A DNA stretch of 64,000 nucleotides from Sordariomycetes sp. S80-01Y (Eukaryota > Ascomycota > Sordariomycetes). Where the stretch lies: assembly GCA_037042185.1 (NCBI GenBank), contig JAXQJY010000026.1, positions 1,488,001 to 1,552,000 of the forward strand, given 5' to 3'. The first letter of the stretch is position 1; every line of letters begins with the position of its first letter. Shown piece after piece: positions 45,839-56,300 of this stretch. The notes under the pieces were generated by a model. The model had not been told where the DNA came from. It saw only the letters and a list, made by a program, of their open reading frames with translations, and did not search any database. Position numbers and translations under genes: made by a program.

Positions 45839-46612
45839 GGCAGCGATTGTAGGGACCGTAGAGTTGTGCGCGCGTCGTGCAAGCTTGCTGGCGAGGCTGG
45901 GACCCGGTCGGTCAGTCGGCTGGCGATCGGACGAAGCTCTCAGAGCCTCAGCGGGGGAGGTTGAAGGACATGAATTGGGGTGACGGCGTCGGTAGCTGGC
46001 GCTGGGGGAGGCAGAGCGTCTGCGCGAACAGCTGGAGCAGGTCTCGTGGTGGGAGAATGGGCGGTGCCTGGAGATGACAGGTAGATGTTCTTTGAGGGTC
46101 AGAGTCCCTGGATGCGCTCCCATGCGACTCGGCGTCGTACTGCAGCTGCCGAGAGGCTGGGCCGTGTCTCATTGGTCAGCGGCGCGGCCCAGCTCGACCG
46201 CAGACCATTGAGGCCTACCTATTCAGGCGACGTCGTAGTCAATATACATCGCCGAAGAACAATGTTTTGACTTTAGGCAGAGTTCTGTGGCGCTGCAGCC
46301 ACTATCCTTCGTCTTCTAAATAGGAATGTTGTATTTTCCAGGCTGCCAACGAGGTATGTTCTACGTCCCAGCTCTACGTTAATCCCATGTCGACCTGTAT
46401 TTGTGTTGCTAGACACTTCGCCAGCTATCTACACAAGTGCACGCTTCCCAGCCAATCTAGACTTGTCGTTTTCAAGATTCAGGTAAACCATGTGTCCACT
46501 GGTGCATCTAATCAAGATTTAAGAGGAGAGATTCACAGATATATATTCTGAGACGGGAAAGCGTCCTACAGTCGTATCTAGCCCTCCCTGGTCCAACCTC
46601 GCGGCCCATGCA
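45839..46612. other. Intergenic: nhx1 promoter and sulfotransferase-fold gene 3' flank
   Basis: 774 bases. The left third is GC-rich leader sequence of nhx1; the right part (46260-46600) looks AT-richer by eye. No gene supported. Confidence 0.6.
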
Positions 46613-47617
46613 CTACACCACCAGCCTCTTCGAGTGCAGGAACTGGTAGTCTGGCAGCGCATCCCTCACCCACTGCTCGATGCGCCGGCCGCGCTCCTCT
46701 CCAAACTCATTCCTCCACTTGACAGCCTCCTCGTCGATGTTGACGTCTCCGGCGATCTTGGACGTGTCGATCTTTGAGCTGGCGTTGATGGAGCTCAGCA
46801 TCCTCTGATACACCTTGGGGGTCTCCTTGAGCTTTTCTTCGGTCGCCTTCTCCCACGAGAAGCGCAGCTTGTTGGGGTCGAGGCCGGCGATCTGGGCGTA
46901 CTTGACCACCAACTCGGGGTGCTTCATGATGTCGTCGGCGTCGAGCACGATGGGCCACTGGTCGTCCTCGCTGAAGTAGTCGGCGTAGAAGTCGTAGAGG
47001 GTCCGGATCCACTTGATGGTTCTCTCAAAGGCCATGGGTTCCTGGTTGGGACGCTGGAAGCCGTCGACCTCGACGTCCTTGCACGTGCGGTACAGGGACG
47101 GGAACATCATGGCCGGGTGGCGGATCAGGAACGTCGGGTGCCACGTCTTGAGGAACTCGTCAGGCATGGACGTGAGGTTCAGCGGCGAGCGCTGGGGCCT
47201 CTCCACGCCCTTCATAAGGGATTCATTCAACGGGCCCCCGTTGACGTATTCTGCCTCGACGACGGGGTCCGTCATCATGATAGCGTGCTCCTTGACGAAC
47301 AAGAGCTGGCCCTCCTCCTCAGCCGCCGCTATGTGCTTCTTGAAGGTTTCGAAGCATTCATCTTGCGCTTCCGTCAGGTGCTTGAGCTGATCTTCCTTCC
47401 ATGTGTTCACCGGCTCTATGTGTGCTTTGCAGCGACCTACGATGGTGGGCATGAAGAAGTAGCCGCCATTATTTGCAGGGCGCACACCTTGCGCATCGAG
47501 GTTCAATATCTTGACCAGCATGTTTGAAGCCGTCCGGGGCGAGGTGACGAGCCAGTAGCGTCGCCTTGGGTTGCCCGCGCCTTGAGCCATGTTGACGACG
47601 AAAGGGGGTATGGACAC
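46613..47617 (-). CDS. Sulfotransferase-fold P-loop protein
   Basis: 334-residue intronless cytosolic protein. The N-terminal strand-loop-helix YWLVTSPRTASNMLVKIL matches the 5'-phosphosulfate-binding loop of sulfotransferases, and FLIRHPAMMFPSLYRTC matches the 3'-phosphate region (RxxxxSxxR type). The C-terminal half has the helical PIVLDADDIMKHPELVV segment found in fungal members. It belongs to a fungal group usually annotated only as P-loop NTPase or sulfotransferase-like; whether it uses PAPS cannot be read from the sequence. The start could be Met10 (MAQGAGNPRRRYW), which would place the P-loop nearer the N-terminus as in most relatives. No neighbouring biosynthetic gene suggests a substrate. 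Confidence 0.8.
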   Translation of the reverse strand: MSIPPFVVNMAQGAGNPRRRYWLVTSPRTASNMLVKILNLDAQGVRPANNGGYFFMPTIVGRCKAHIEPVNTWKEDQLKHLTEAQDECFETFKKHIAAAEEEGQLLFVKEHAIMMTDPVVEAEYVNGGPLNESLMKGVERPQRSPLNLTSMPDEFLKTWHPTFLIRHPAMMFPSLYRTCKDVEVDGFQRPNQEPMAFERTIKWIRTLYDFYADYFSEDDQWPIVLDADDIMKHPELVVKYAQIAGLDPNKLRFSWEKATEEKLKETPKVYQRMLSSINASSKIDTSKIAGDVNIDEEAVKWRNEFGEERGRRIEQWVRDALPDYQFLHSKRLVV

Positions 47618-49470
47618 TGGGGGAAATGGGAGTGAGAATGGATGACGGAGTCGAAGTTGGGATCAGCTGTCGTTAGATATCGAACTGGCTTGGTCTCAAC
47701 GAGGGCCATGCACCACATTTATAGAGCTCCCATCCGAGTAGTTGTCCTCATGCTGACTTGGAGTGTCGATCTCAGCACTAATGCCGCTCATGCGATGACA
47801 CGAGGCGGCCGATGACCGAACCACCACCATGTTTTGCATGGGTAGTTGCGCCCTTCTTGCAGCACAAGGTAGTAAGGTTCCATTCGGCACGGAAACCATG
47901 AAATGTCCGTTAACATGTCCCGCCAAGGTCGGTCTGTCGGCCGGGGAGCTGCAAAGACGAATCATGACTTTTCCTGACCTATGACGAAGAGTCAGGGCAC
48001 CCCGTCTGTTCCCCACAGGCTTAGAGCATGCATGCCAAGGGGCGATTGGGCCCGGCATTTTCCCCTGGGCGGACTTCTCAGCTACGGAGTAAGGTACGGA
48101 GTGCCGAGCATCCCCAATGTGCTCCTTCGGACGTCGGGGTCCGGTCTGTTGGACGGGTGTTCACAGAGGGAGAACGGGGGTGATCTTGGTGGGTGCGGGC
48201 CGCATGTCGGCTCTTGGAGGGGTGGGATTGTCGGCTCGGGCATAAAGAACCTCACTAGGCCAAGCGAAAAAGGTTCCAAAGTGAGGGTCGGCGTCGCGTG
48301 TTCAGCGGCACCGCCGTCGGACCCTCGCTTCAAGCGGTCCTTGTGGGACATCCCCGCCGACGGCCCGACGATGTGACGGGAAAGCAGAAGTAGAGGCGCA
48401 TACGCAACGGAAAACTGCATGATGGAGATTCAATCAGTGCTGATTTCATAAAAGGAATAATTGACTCCAAATTATTTGCATGCTTGCGATCTCCATGTGG
48501 TTTCCATGCTACGTAGGGCCACAGCGCGCCTGTTGGGTGTGACTGGAGATGTCTGCGGCGCTGTCGCGCGACGATCCGATGCCGATGAAGCTCAACAGTG
48601 CCCTCCGCAAGAGGCACAGCATTGACGAGGCAGCGAGCCGTGATGCATGGGAGGGCGGGTGACCAAGACAGCGAGGATGGCGATCGTCGGAAGCCACTAG
48701 GAGCGCGCATCGGCCATGATAGTAAGCCCAGGTCACAGCCATGGGTGTGTTGACTGACGTCGGTCCAGAACTCTGCACGGGACCATTGTGTATCACATTC
48801 ATGGTTGCTTATAAATTCAGATAAGTGATGATGCCGGGTCGCCTACTCAGACGTTGAAGGGGTGCCGATCTGACCGTGGTCGTCAGAGGTACGTTGACGT
48901 GCAGCCTCAGTACGACCGCACCAACCGCTTGCGATGCAGACTTCGTAAACGAAGAAAGTTATATGCTCAAGAGGGCCCTCCAGACCCCGCCGGATCGTTC
49001 CGCGATCAAACAGAACAAGGTGCGCTGTGCTACAGGGATGACGGTTGCCGCGCGCGTAACCCATCGGTCGTCGTGTCAAGGTGAGCCCACGGCGACCAGG
49101 TTGAGCTCACTCACAGCGGGCGTTAGTCACTGCCTCACGACATGCTGCTCTGGGCGGTTCCGGGGAGGCGAATTACGTGAGGCAATTAAACCTAGCTCAA
49201 GGGTTGTCGAAGAGGGCTCTCAGAATACGTACTGGCGAGGTATACCTCTGTTGTCGTCTGGTGCTGTAATTACCGGTAGGGGAAAAACTAATATGGGGCT
49301 CGGGGCAGCGCAGCGCGACTGCCGTGACGCTACGCTGCCGTACCGCACTCGGGCTGCACTGCACCGCACCGTACCGTACCGTCACCACCCGCACCTACAT
49401 CCCACCCACGAGCCGCACGCCACTACCACCGCCCACTCGATGCATCCGCCCTCACAGACCGTCGCCTAAC
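47618..49470. other. Intergenic: gap before arl3
   Basis: 1.85 kb without a supported gene. Two copies of TACGGAGT lie at 48083-48090 and 48095-48102. A short tandem CCGTA-type repeat (GCACCGTACCGTACCGTC) lies near 49365-49385 in the probable arl3 leader. The frame ending at 49469 on the plus strand looks random apart from the upstream ORF listed separately. Confidence 0.55.
49440..49469 (+). promoter_or_regulatory. Upstream ORF abutting the arl3 start codon
   Basis: ATG at 49440, nine codons, TAA at 49467-49469; the main ATG follows after a single base (TAACATG). It could lower translation or force re-initiation if present in the mRNA leader. Confidence 0.5.
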
Positions 49471-50192
49471 ATGTACCACCTTGGCAAGGGCCTCTACCTC
49501 TACGCGACCAGCAAGCATGGTCTGACACCCTCCCTCCCCTCCCCTCGCCCGGCCCCGGCGTCCCCTCGTCGTCCCGCACCTCGCTGACGCTCCCGGCCTT
49601 TCCAGAGTACTCCGTCATCCTCCTCGGCCTCGACAACGCCGGCAAGACGACCTTTCACGAGCAGGTGAAGTCGCTCTTCAACGCCCAGCCCTTCAACCCC
49701 CGCACCGTCCCCACCGTCGGTCAGAATGTGTCCACCATCACCCTGCCGGACATGTACCTCAAGCTCTGGGACGTGGGCGGCCAGCTGTCCCTGCGCAACC
49801 TCTGGCAGTCCTACTACTCGTCCTGCCACGCCATCGTCTTCATCATCGACTCCACCGACATTGGCGACGGATCGATAGAAAGCGGCCACGGCGGCGGCCG
49901 GCTGGACGAGTGCAGGCTCGTCTTGGAGGACGTCCTACAGCACGGAGAGACGGAGGGTGTGCCGCTCCTGATACTGGCGAACAAGCAGGATAGGGAGGAC
50001 TGCGTCGAGACTATACGGATCAAGGAGGGCTTGGTGAAGAAGGTTATGGAGGGCGAGAAGGGCGCCAGTATACGAGACAGCAGAGTGCTTAGCATGAGTG
50101 CGCTCACGGGAGACGGCGTAAAAGAGGCCATTGAGTGGGTGAGGACAAGGGTGCAGTGGAATAAGGAGAGCAGACCGCCGGTGATGCGGTAG
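49471..50192 (+). CDS. arl3: Arl3/ARFRP1-type ARF-like GTPase
   Basis: 211-residue small GTPase of the trans-Golgi; the yeast homologue recruits Arl1 through Sys1 and is N-terminally acetylated rather than myristoylated. Exons 49471-49519 and 49606-50192. Exon 1 gives MYHLGKGLYLYATSKH, lacking the Gly2 of myristoylated ARFs and close to the yeast Arl3/ARFRP1 N-terminus; joining to exon 2 gives SKHEYSVILLGLDNAGKTTF. Nucleotide motifs: GLDNAGKT (P-loop), VPTVGQN (switch I Thr), WDVGGQ (switch II) and ANKQD. A Gly-rich insertion (DGSIESGHGGGRL) lies between switch II and the NKQD motif. The intron donor reads GTCTGA, which is unusual, but the conserved protein junction fixes it. It converges with rrp45, 152 bases apart. 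Confidence 0.93.
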
Positions 50193-50344
50193 AACGCGGA
50201 TCCCGCTCAGCGAGCGATGAGTTACGGTCGATCAGGCGTTTGGGGTTCTATGATCTGTACATATACCACGGGACACGCCAGTGCTGTACTCTCAGATGGC
50301 AGGGTATCTTGACATTTTACTCTTTTGTTCGGTTCAACGTCGTC

Positions 50345-51297
50345 TCATCTATCGTTGTCGGCCCTTAGCTCCGCCATGAAGCCCCCCTTGTCTCTCCTCT
50401 TCACGTCCTCGCTCAACGCCCCGTCAACCAGGGCCGTCCACTCCTTGGCCCTCTCCAGCGCCTGCTGCGCACACTTGACAAACAGGACGGCATCGATCGC
50501 CAGCCCTCCCAGCTTGCTGACTTGACAGATCTCCCCGTGGCGGTTCAGGCTGAACGTCACCGAGCTCACGCGCAGCTGCTCCTCCAGCCACGTCGCGTCC
50601 TGCACCACCGTCGAGCCATCCTCCCCGTAGAAGCCAAAGGTGCAGCAGAAGGGACTGTGCAGCCAGCTCAGCGCGACGGGCTCGCGCTCGGCCGGGGTGA
50701 AGACGGTGAGCACGTCGCCTTCTATCGTCGTTTCTGGCTTGCGGAAGTGTCTCAGCGCGGCAATCACCGCAAAGCAGCTCGCGTCCAGCAGGTTCCCGTC
50801 GTGGTTCAGCACGTGCAGGTCCACCCTCACGGACCAGCACTTCTTCCCCGCTACGAGACAGAGCGACTCTGTGTCGAGGGCTCCTGATCGGCGGATCGTC
50901 TTTTCCAGGAGCCTTGACAGGAGGACTTCTGTTTCGGTGGGCCGCGCTACCTCGAAGGAGGGGGCGACCATGGGTGAGAGTTCCGAGGTTATGGTGAAGA
51001 TGCCGTCGAAGGGACGGTCGGTGTAGGGGACTGTTACTTCGGCTGAGACCTTGGCCAGCACTCTTTCATACTGTTAGCGTTTTCTGTTTTCTCTGAGTTC
51101 GGCGAGATTGAAGCAGCCGAAGAAATAAAATACCTTGTCTTTCCAAATTTCACGTCCGCAACACCAAACTCATCCCCAAAATCCAACTGTATAGGCCGAC
51201 ATTGGTCGAGGTTGCGGTTGTCTAACCGCAGACCTTCTGAGAGAGCTTGAGATACGAACGTCCGCTCGCTGAGGGACGGCTCTGCTTCTCGTGGCAT
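50345..51297 (-). CDS. rrp45: Exosome core subunit Rrp45 (EXOSC9, RNase PH fold)
   Basis: 293-residue RNase PH-like ring subunit of the RNA exosome, which processes and degrades RNA 3'-5' in nucleus and cytoplasm. Two exons: 51134-51297 and 50345-51062 (71-base intron, CTAAC branch). N-terminus: SLSERTFVSQALSEGLRLDNR, the PNPase/RNase PH start; then IQLDFGDEFGVADVKFGKTR joined to VLAKVSAEVTVP across the intron, and DGIFTITSELSPMV. The second half has CWSVRVDLHVLNHDGNLLDA and CAALRHFRKPET-like strands typical of Rrp45/Rrp42. Catalytic phosphate-binding residues are not expected in this subunit. Divergent from cwc15 across 254 bases. Confidence 0.92.
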
Positions 51298-51551
51298 TTT
51301 GACTCTTGTTGTGCGGTGTGGCCTTCAAAGTGAAGGATATGAATTTCTTGAAGGTGAATCTGGGAAAGGCTCTTTGAGATCGACGTTGAGATGTGGTGGG
51401 GCGCTGCAGCTGCTACCTTATGCCAGTGGTGCGTGACGCCGAAAGGGGAAAATTCTGCCGGGCGGTCTGGCGCTCTGCCTTCAACACCTCGAAGCGACGT
51501 TCAACAACGAACTTCCATCTTCATCGCCGCCCTTCACTCACAACCGGCACC

Positions 51552-52324
51552 ATGACTACCGCGCACAGACCGACCTTTGACCCCGTAAGCTCTCACCATT
51601 CCACTCAATTCCTCAAGACCGCGACACTGACAGAGACCAGGCCCGCGGCAAAGAAGCCCTTCGCGGCCCGGCCTACCACCAACGGCTCCTCCCCGCGCAC
51701 ACACAGCTCAAATACCGCCAGGCAGGGCAGGGCGTCGACGACGACACCGACACGCGGGATCTGGCCGCCGAGCTGCTGGCCGCCGAGGCCGCGCACTTCC
51801 AGAAGAAGAACGGCGGTGCTCTGCCGGAGGCGCACGACGATCACGACGACGACGATGAGTCCGTAGCGGGCGGCGGAGCAGCGAAGCGACCACACAGCAA
51901 CGCAGCAGATGGGGAAGAGGATCTCGAGGCGAAGCGGCGGAAGATATTGGAGGAATCAAGAGCCATAGATGCGGATGACAGCAGCTCCGAAGACAGCGCA
52001 TCAGACTCCGACAGCGACTCGGACGACGAGGACGCCGAGCTTCAAAGAGAACTCGCCCGCGTCCGCCAGGAACGCGAGGCTCGTCGGAAGAAGGAGGAGG
52101 CCGAACGGGCGGCGGCGGAGGAAGAGGCCCGGGAGAAGGACATAGCGTTGGGGAATCCGCTGCTGAACAAGCAAGACTTCACGATGAAGCGACGGTGGGA
52201 CGACGATGTCGTCTTCAAGAACCAGGCGCGGGGCACCGACGACAAGGGGAAGAAGAAGGAGTTCGTCAACGATCTCATCAGGAGTGACTTCCATAGGAGG
52301 TTTATGAGCAAGTATGTTAGGTGA
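51552..52324 (+). CDS. cwc15: Cwc15/Cwf15 spliceosome component
   Basis: 238-residue protein of the Prp19-associated (NTC-related) part of the spliceosome. Exon 1 is 33 bases (51552-51584) and encodes MTTAHRPTFDP; exon 2 is 51641-52324, giving ARGKEALRGPAYHQRLLPAH at the junction, the conserved Cwc15 N-terminus. The middle is acidic (Asp/Ser repeats, SDSDSDSDDEDAELQ) followed by a Glu/Arg coiled coil. The C-terminus carries the family motif LGNPLLN, FTMKRRWDDDVVFKNQARG and FVNDLIRSDFHRRFMSKYVR. Full length for the family. It converges with xylulokinase, with only 66 bases between the stop codons, so the 3' UTRs probably overlap. Confidence 0.94.
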
Positions 52325-52390
52325 GAAGGCAGATTCATAAACATTACGACATTAATGATACCCTTTTACTACTTTTTGCATCCCGGTTTC

Positions 52391-54223
52391 CTAGTGAGCG
52401 TGGCCGTTGGCGTGCCCATTTTGCTTCGCATGCCCATTCGCATGTCCGTTTGTCTTCGCGTGGCCATTGGCATTGCCATTGATGGTCTCACCCTCCTCGT
52501 TCTTGCCCTCCTGCGCGAGCAGCACGTGCTCCATCTCCTCAAACGTGCCCAGGACGTTGCCGTACTTCTCGTACACGCCCTTCCTGTATCCCTGGTCGAC
52601 CCGCTCAATGCTACCCTCCTCCTTCCACCGCTTCCCGATCAGCTCGTCGAACGTCTCATCTGCCTTGCGCTCCAGCGCCCAGAGGGCCTTGTAAGCGCCG
52701 CCCATGGCGCAGGCGCTGCCGCCTACGTCCAGCTTGTACACGCCGTCTACGCCGCCCAGGACGTCGCCGATGACGCGCGCGATGGCGGGGTTCATGCTGC
52801 CGCCGCCGACGAGGTAGATGCGTCGGGGCTGGGCGGGCAGGTTGTCCTTGGGCGAGTGGACGAGATTCTGGGAGCGGAGGCGCATGGAGAGGGCTTGGGA
52901 TTCGACGATAATCCTCGGATCAACCTCCTTGGGCCACTCGCCGCTCTCCTCCTGGAGGTCGGAACCGTCCTGGTTGCAGGTGAAGCGGAAGTTGCCCGGC
53001 CTGATGTTGGGAACGGTCTCGCGGAGCGGGAAGTACAGGCCCAACTTGGCCCTGTCGCTCTCGCTGTTCACATCCAGGGGCTTGGTCTTGAGGGCATGCT
53101 CGTTGAAGACCTCCCAGCCGGTCTCTCCTCCGTTCTCCGGCTTGGGCAGCTGGTCCCTGACCTTCTCCCTGGCGAGACCGCCGTTCTTGTAGCAGAGCAT
53201 AAACATGTAGTTGCCCTTGGTGGTGGGGTGGTTGAAGAAGTGGTAGCTCTCATCTGGCTTGTATGTGGGCGTGTTCATCAGGAAAGTCGTGCTGGTCCCC
53301 AAGGAGACGATGGCGTCCAGCGGGCGGAGCGGAAGGGCAAGGATGGTAGCAGGGTTATCGCCCGTGAAGGGCAGGATGGAGCAGTCGCTGGAGAAGCCGT
53401 ACTTCTTGACAAAGTACGGGCTGATGCTGCCAAGGTTCTTGCCGCCGTCCATTTCAGGCTCTCCAAGCTTCGTCCGCAGCTCCTCGGCGGCCTTCTTGTC
53501 GCCGCCAGCCGTCAGGAGGAGCAGCTCCTCCGAGTACTTCTGGTTCTGCATGTCCCAGAGGTTCATGCCGCACACGTCGCCCACGTCCAGCGGCGCGATC
53601 TTGCCGAGCATCACACTCGCCAGCCACGACGAGACCAGGGAGATGCGCGATGCGTTGGCGTACATGTCCGGGTTGACGCGCCGTTGACGCATGATCTGCG
53701 GTCCTGTGAAGCGGTGGTGGGCGCCCGAGCCGGTGACCTCGGCGAGGGTCTCGCGATCACCGAGCTCATTGTCAAAGGCGTCGCATTCTTTCTGGGTAGA
53801 TTGGTCCTGCCAGTTGGGAGACCACTCGTTCGCCAGTGTGCTCTTCAGTTGCTCAACAAGGCTCTTTCCCTCATCTAGGCCCCTCAGCTTGTCCTCGGCG
53901 GAGGAGTTCCAGTACACGGAGCCGTGTTGCTGCCCCGAGCCGGAGACGCCCTTGATCCGGCTCATGGGCACGGGCATGGCTTTTGACAGTCGAGAGAGCA
54001 CGAGGTCCAGAGACTCCATCCACATGGCCACGGGGGCGTAGATCTCGTTTGTCTCGGCGTTGGAGTGCACGCCCTTCTTGATTCCGTATTTTGATTGGAA
54101 GTCATCGTCAAAGGAGACTTTGGCCTGGGCGAGGGTGCTGAGGGAGGGAGTGACAACAATGGCTTTCAGTTGCTGCGTGCTGAGGTCGAAGCCCAGGTAG
54201 AGAGGCTCCTCTTGGGAAGTCAT
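52391..54223 (-). CDS. XKS1: D-xylulose kinase (FGGY family)
   Basis: 610-residue intronless sugar kinase that phosphorylates D-xylulose to xylulose 5-phosphate, linking the pentose catabolic pathway to the pentose phosphate pathway. The N-terminal ATPase-fold strand is LYLGFDLSTQQLKAIVV. Further marks are the xylulokinase motif GVSGSGQQHGSVYW (about residue 92), the FTGPQIMRQRRVNPDMYANA region, DVGDVCGMNLWDM, the FGGY second-domain PFTGDNPATILALPLRPLDA with VSLGTSTTFLMN, and the ATP-site RRIYLVGGGSMNPAIARV with GGSACAMGGAYKALWA. Unusually, the last 29 residues are an Asn-Gly-His-Ala repeat. The enzyme proper is complete without it. Confidence 0.95.
   Translation of the reverse strand: MTSQEEPLYLGFDLSTQQLKAIVVTPSLSTLAQAKVSFDDDFQSKYGIKKGVHSNAETNEIYAPVAMWMESLDLVLSRLSKAMPVPMSRIKGVSGSGQQHGSVYWNSSAEDKLRGLDEGKSLVEQLKSTLANEWSPNWQDQSTQKECDAFDNELGDRETLAEVTGSGAHHRFTGPQIMRQRRVNPDMYANASRISLVSSWLASVMLGKIAPLDVGDVCGMNLWDMQNQKYSEELLLLTAGGDKKAAEELRTKLGEPEMDGGKNLGSISPYFVKKYGFSSDCSILPFTGDNPATILALPLRPLDAIVSLGTSTTFLMNTPTYKPDESYHFFNHPTTKGNYMFMLCYKNGGLAREKVRDQLPKPENGGETGWEVFNEHALKTKPLDVNSESDRAKLGLYFPLRETVPNIRPGNFRFTCNQDGSDLQEESGEWPKEVDPRIIVESQALSMRLRSQNLVHSPKDNLPAQPRRIYLVGGGSMNPAIARVIGDVLGGVDGVYKLDVGGSACAMGGAYKALWALERKADETFDELIGKRWKEEGSIERVDQGYRKGVYEKYGNVLGTFEEMEHVLLAQEGKNEEGETINGNANGHAKTNGHANGHAKQNGHANGHAH
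52394..52480 (-). repeat. Asn-Gly-His-Ala coding minisatellite at xylulokinase C-terminus
   Basis: Imperfect 12-18-base units encode NGNA, NGHAKT, NGHA, NGHAKQ, NGHA, NGHAH. It lies in frame at the very end of the xylulokinase gene and could vary in length between strains. The His-rich composition could bind metal, but no function is known. Confidence 0.75.
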
Positions 54224-56300
54224 GATGGGTGGTGGTGTATAGGGGTATCAAGTGGGTATGAGAATGTTGCGTTGTGACGTGGGAAGTTGAAGAGTGTGAA
54301 GTTGATTAGATGTATAAGAGGTAAGACAACTACTAAGATTGAGATGGGAGAGGAGCAATGAGATGAGATGAAATGGAAGAAAGACGAAAGCATCGTGGCC
54401 CGGCTCAGGAGGACAGCCGCTTTAACTAGTAGCGGCAACCCCCCCAAATTCCCCCGTACCTGGGGCTAGCCTGACAAACTTTGGGGGGGTTGCGTGCTCC
54501 CACCGCCTCAACAACAGAAAACCTCCACCGGCTCCGGACCTCACGATGTTCAGGGCACTGTGGGACGGACGTGGTTGGCCCTGCCGTGTCGCCCGGGAAC
54601 GTCACGATGGCGAAAACCCACTAAGCGGCGCGTCCGACGAATCCGTTGGAATCATCGCGCTGCCACCTATCGTGAGCCACCAAAAGAAAAAAAAAGAGGA
54701 CTGGCGACTAAGTCAAGGGACGTGAGCGCGGTGGCAGACCCGGTGTTTAGAATGGGACTATGAGGTCAAACGATAAGGCAACAGATTCCTTCTGACGACC
54801 CAGGGCCCTGCTAGCATCACTGTGGGCATCGTGTACATGAGCGGTACTTGGGGCCCTGGCCGTAGATACAGGCACCGCGACAGGTGGTCTCCGCCGCATG
54901 CATATTTGGCTGTGGAAGATGCCGACCACCGATCGCGGTGCCACCTTGATCCGTGTCCACGGGCCAAGTCCTAAGTATCTCTGATGTACACGTCCGCCCT
55001 GATGCCAACATCAAGCTCCACACCAGGGGACGGATCTGGAGATCAAGAATTGTCGGTGGTAACGATTATTGAGGTAGGTGATTCACTAAGAGAGCACCAC
55101 GCAATACCTTGTGCTTGCCGAATCACGAGGCCATGGTGACGGGGGCGAAGGGATCAGATCCAGATGAGATGGGAAAGGCTTCGCTCATATTGACGTGTAA
55201 TTATTTGTTCTGTTGCCAATTGGGACAGACAGACGTCGAGTCCGATCGCCAGACCCCGCGCTGATGCTGGTGCTTGCGGACGCTGAGTGGCGGGTTGGGC
55301 GAGTGAGGGTGGCCACGATGGTGTGCGGCTCACCGAAAGAGCTCTGGTCATCTGCCCTCTTCTCTTTTTTTGCCCTTCCCATATTTCCCGGTCGGCAGGA
55401 AAATGTTGATATCATTATTAATGGCATGGGATAGTTGACCCATGCAGGGTCTTTGGGTCAAGCTTTTGCGCAATGTCGAAGATCTTAGGCTAAATGGGCA
55501 GACGCCTCAGTGGCCCTGTGGACGGGAGCTAAGACCTCGCAACGGTGCGCCGGACGAAGCGAAGCCAATGGCAAGGGAGCGCTTAAAGGTGAAGAAAACT
55601 ATTATGGTGGGAGGGGGGTTCGATGGGGAGAGGAGAGATGCTCTAGACCCTCCGGGGAGAGGAGGGGGGGGCCGCTCCATCTGTGTGAACGACCAGGACC
55701 TCGACAAGATCTTTTCCCTTTCCTCACCTGCACGCGCGGGGTGTCGAGGTGATAGACGGCCAGGGAAGAAGTGCGAGGTCCCTCCACGGGGGGGCGGCGC
55801 GCGAGGACATGTCACGATGCGGTCAGGAGCACTCTTCGCCTCCTATGATGGTGTCTGATGTATCGGCGTCTGGGCGGCATGAGACAAAACTGGGGACGAC
55901 GACCCAGCAGGCAGGACGCGAGCCTCTCGCGAGGACCGGCAGCGACGCAGGCCAGGCTTGGCTGCTTTGCGCTTCAGCTCCGGCCATCAGGGTTGGGAGA
56001 GGGTCATCCCACGCGCCTAATGCAGACCAGATGCAACGCCGATTCGGGCTCGGCTCCTCGTCGTCGCAGCACCGGCGTGGGAGCGTCATCTCCGGCTCGA
56101 GGGCAGTCCGCGGAGCTTCGTGACGAGACGGAGGTGATCCACCGCGTATGCAGGACCCTGGCTGCCGATCTGGTCGGTTCCAGCTGCTGAGGCACTCACC
56201 TTCCGTAGGGCCAAGTTGAAGTTATGTTTGATTCTCAAAGTATCGGCGCTCGCTACTTATGTAGGATGCCCGTGAAGATGGTATCTGGTATATCTATCAT
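54224..56300. other. Intergenic: xylulokinase promoter to CDF transporter 3' end
   Basis: 2.08 kb with no supported gene. There are short homopolymer runs (CCCCCC/GGGGGG near 54440-54490, A-run near 54690, G-runs near 55660). Frames at 55442-55858 (+) and 55507-55815 (-) are mutual shadows with biased composition. Confidence 0.55.

Noticed and set aside
48876-49469. 197-codon plus-strand frame upstream of arl3
   Set aside because: Composition is random, and its end is a His/Pro/Thr-rich reading of the arl3 leader repeat. Only the short final ORF from 49440 is listed, as a possible uORF.
52355-53878. 507-codon open frame on the plus strand opposite xylulokinase
   Set aside because: Lies entirely antisense to a well-supported kinase gene; its sequence is a Leu/Val/Ala-rich mirror of the kinase codons with no family motif.
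55442-55858. 138-codon frame in the gap before the CDF gene
   Set aside because: Overlaps an equally long opposite-strand frame, Gly/Arg-biased, no motif; no sign of a gene.
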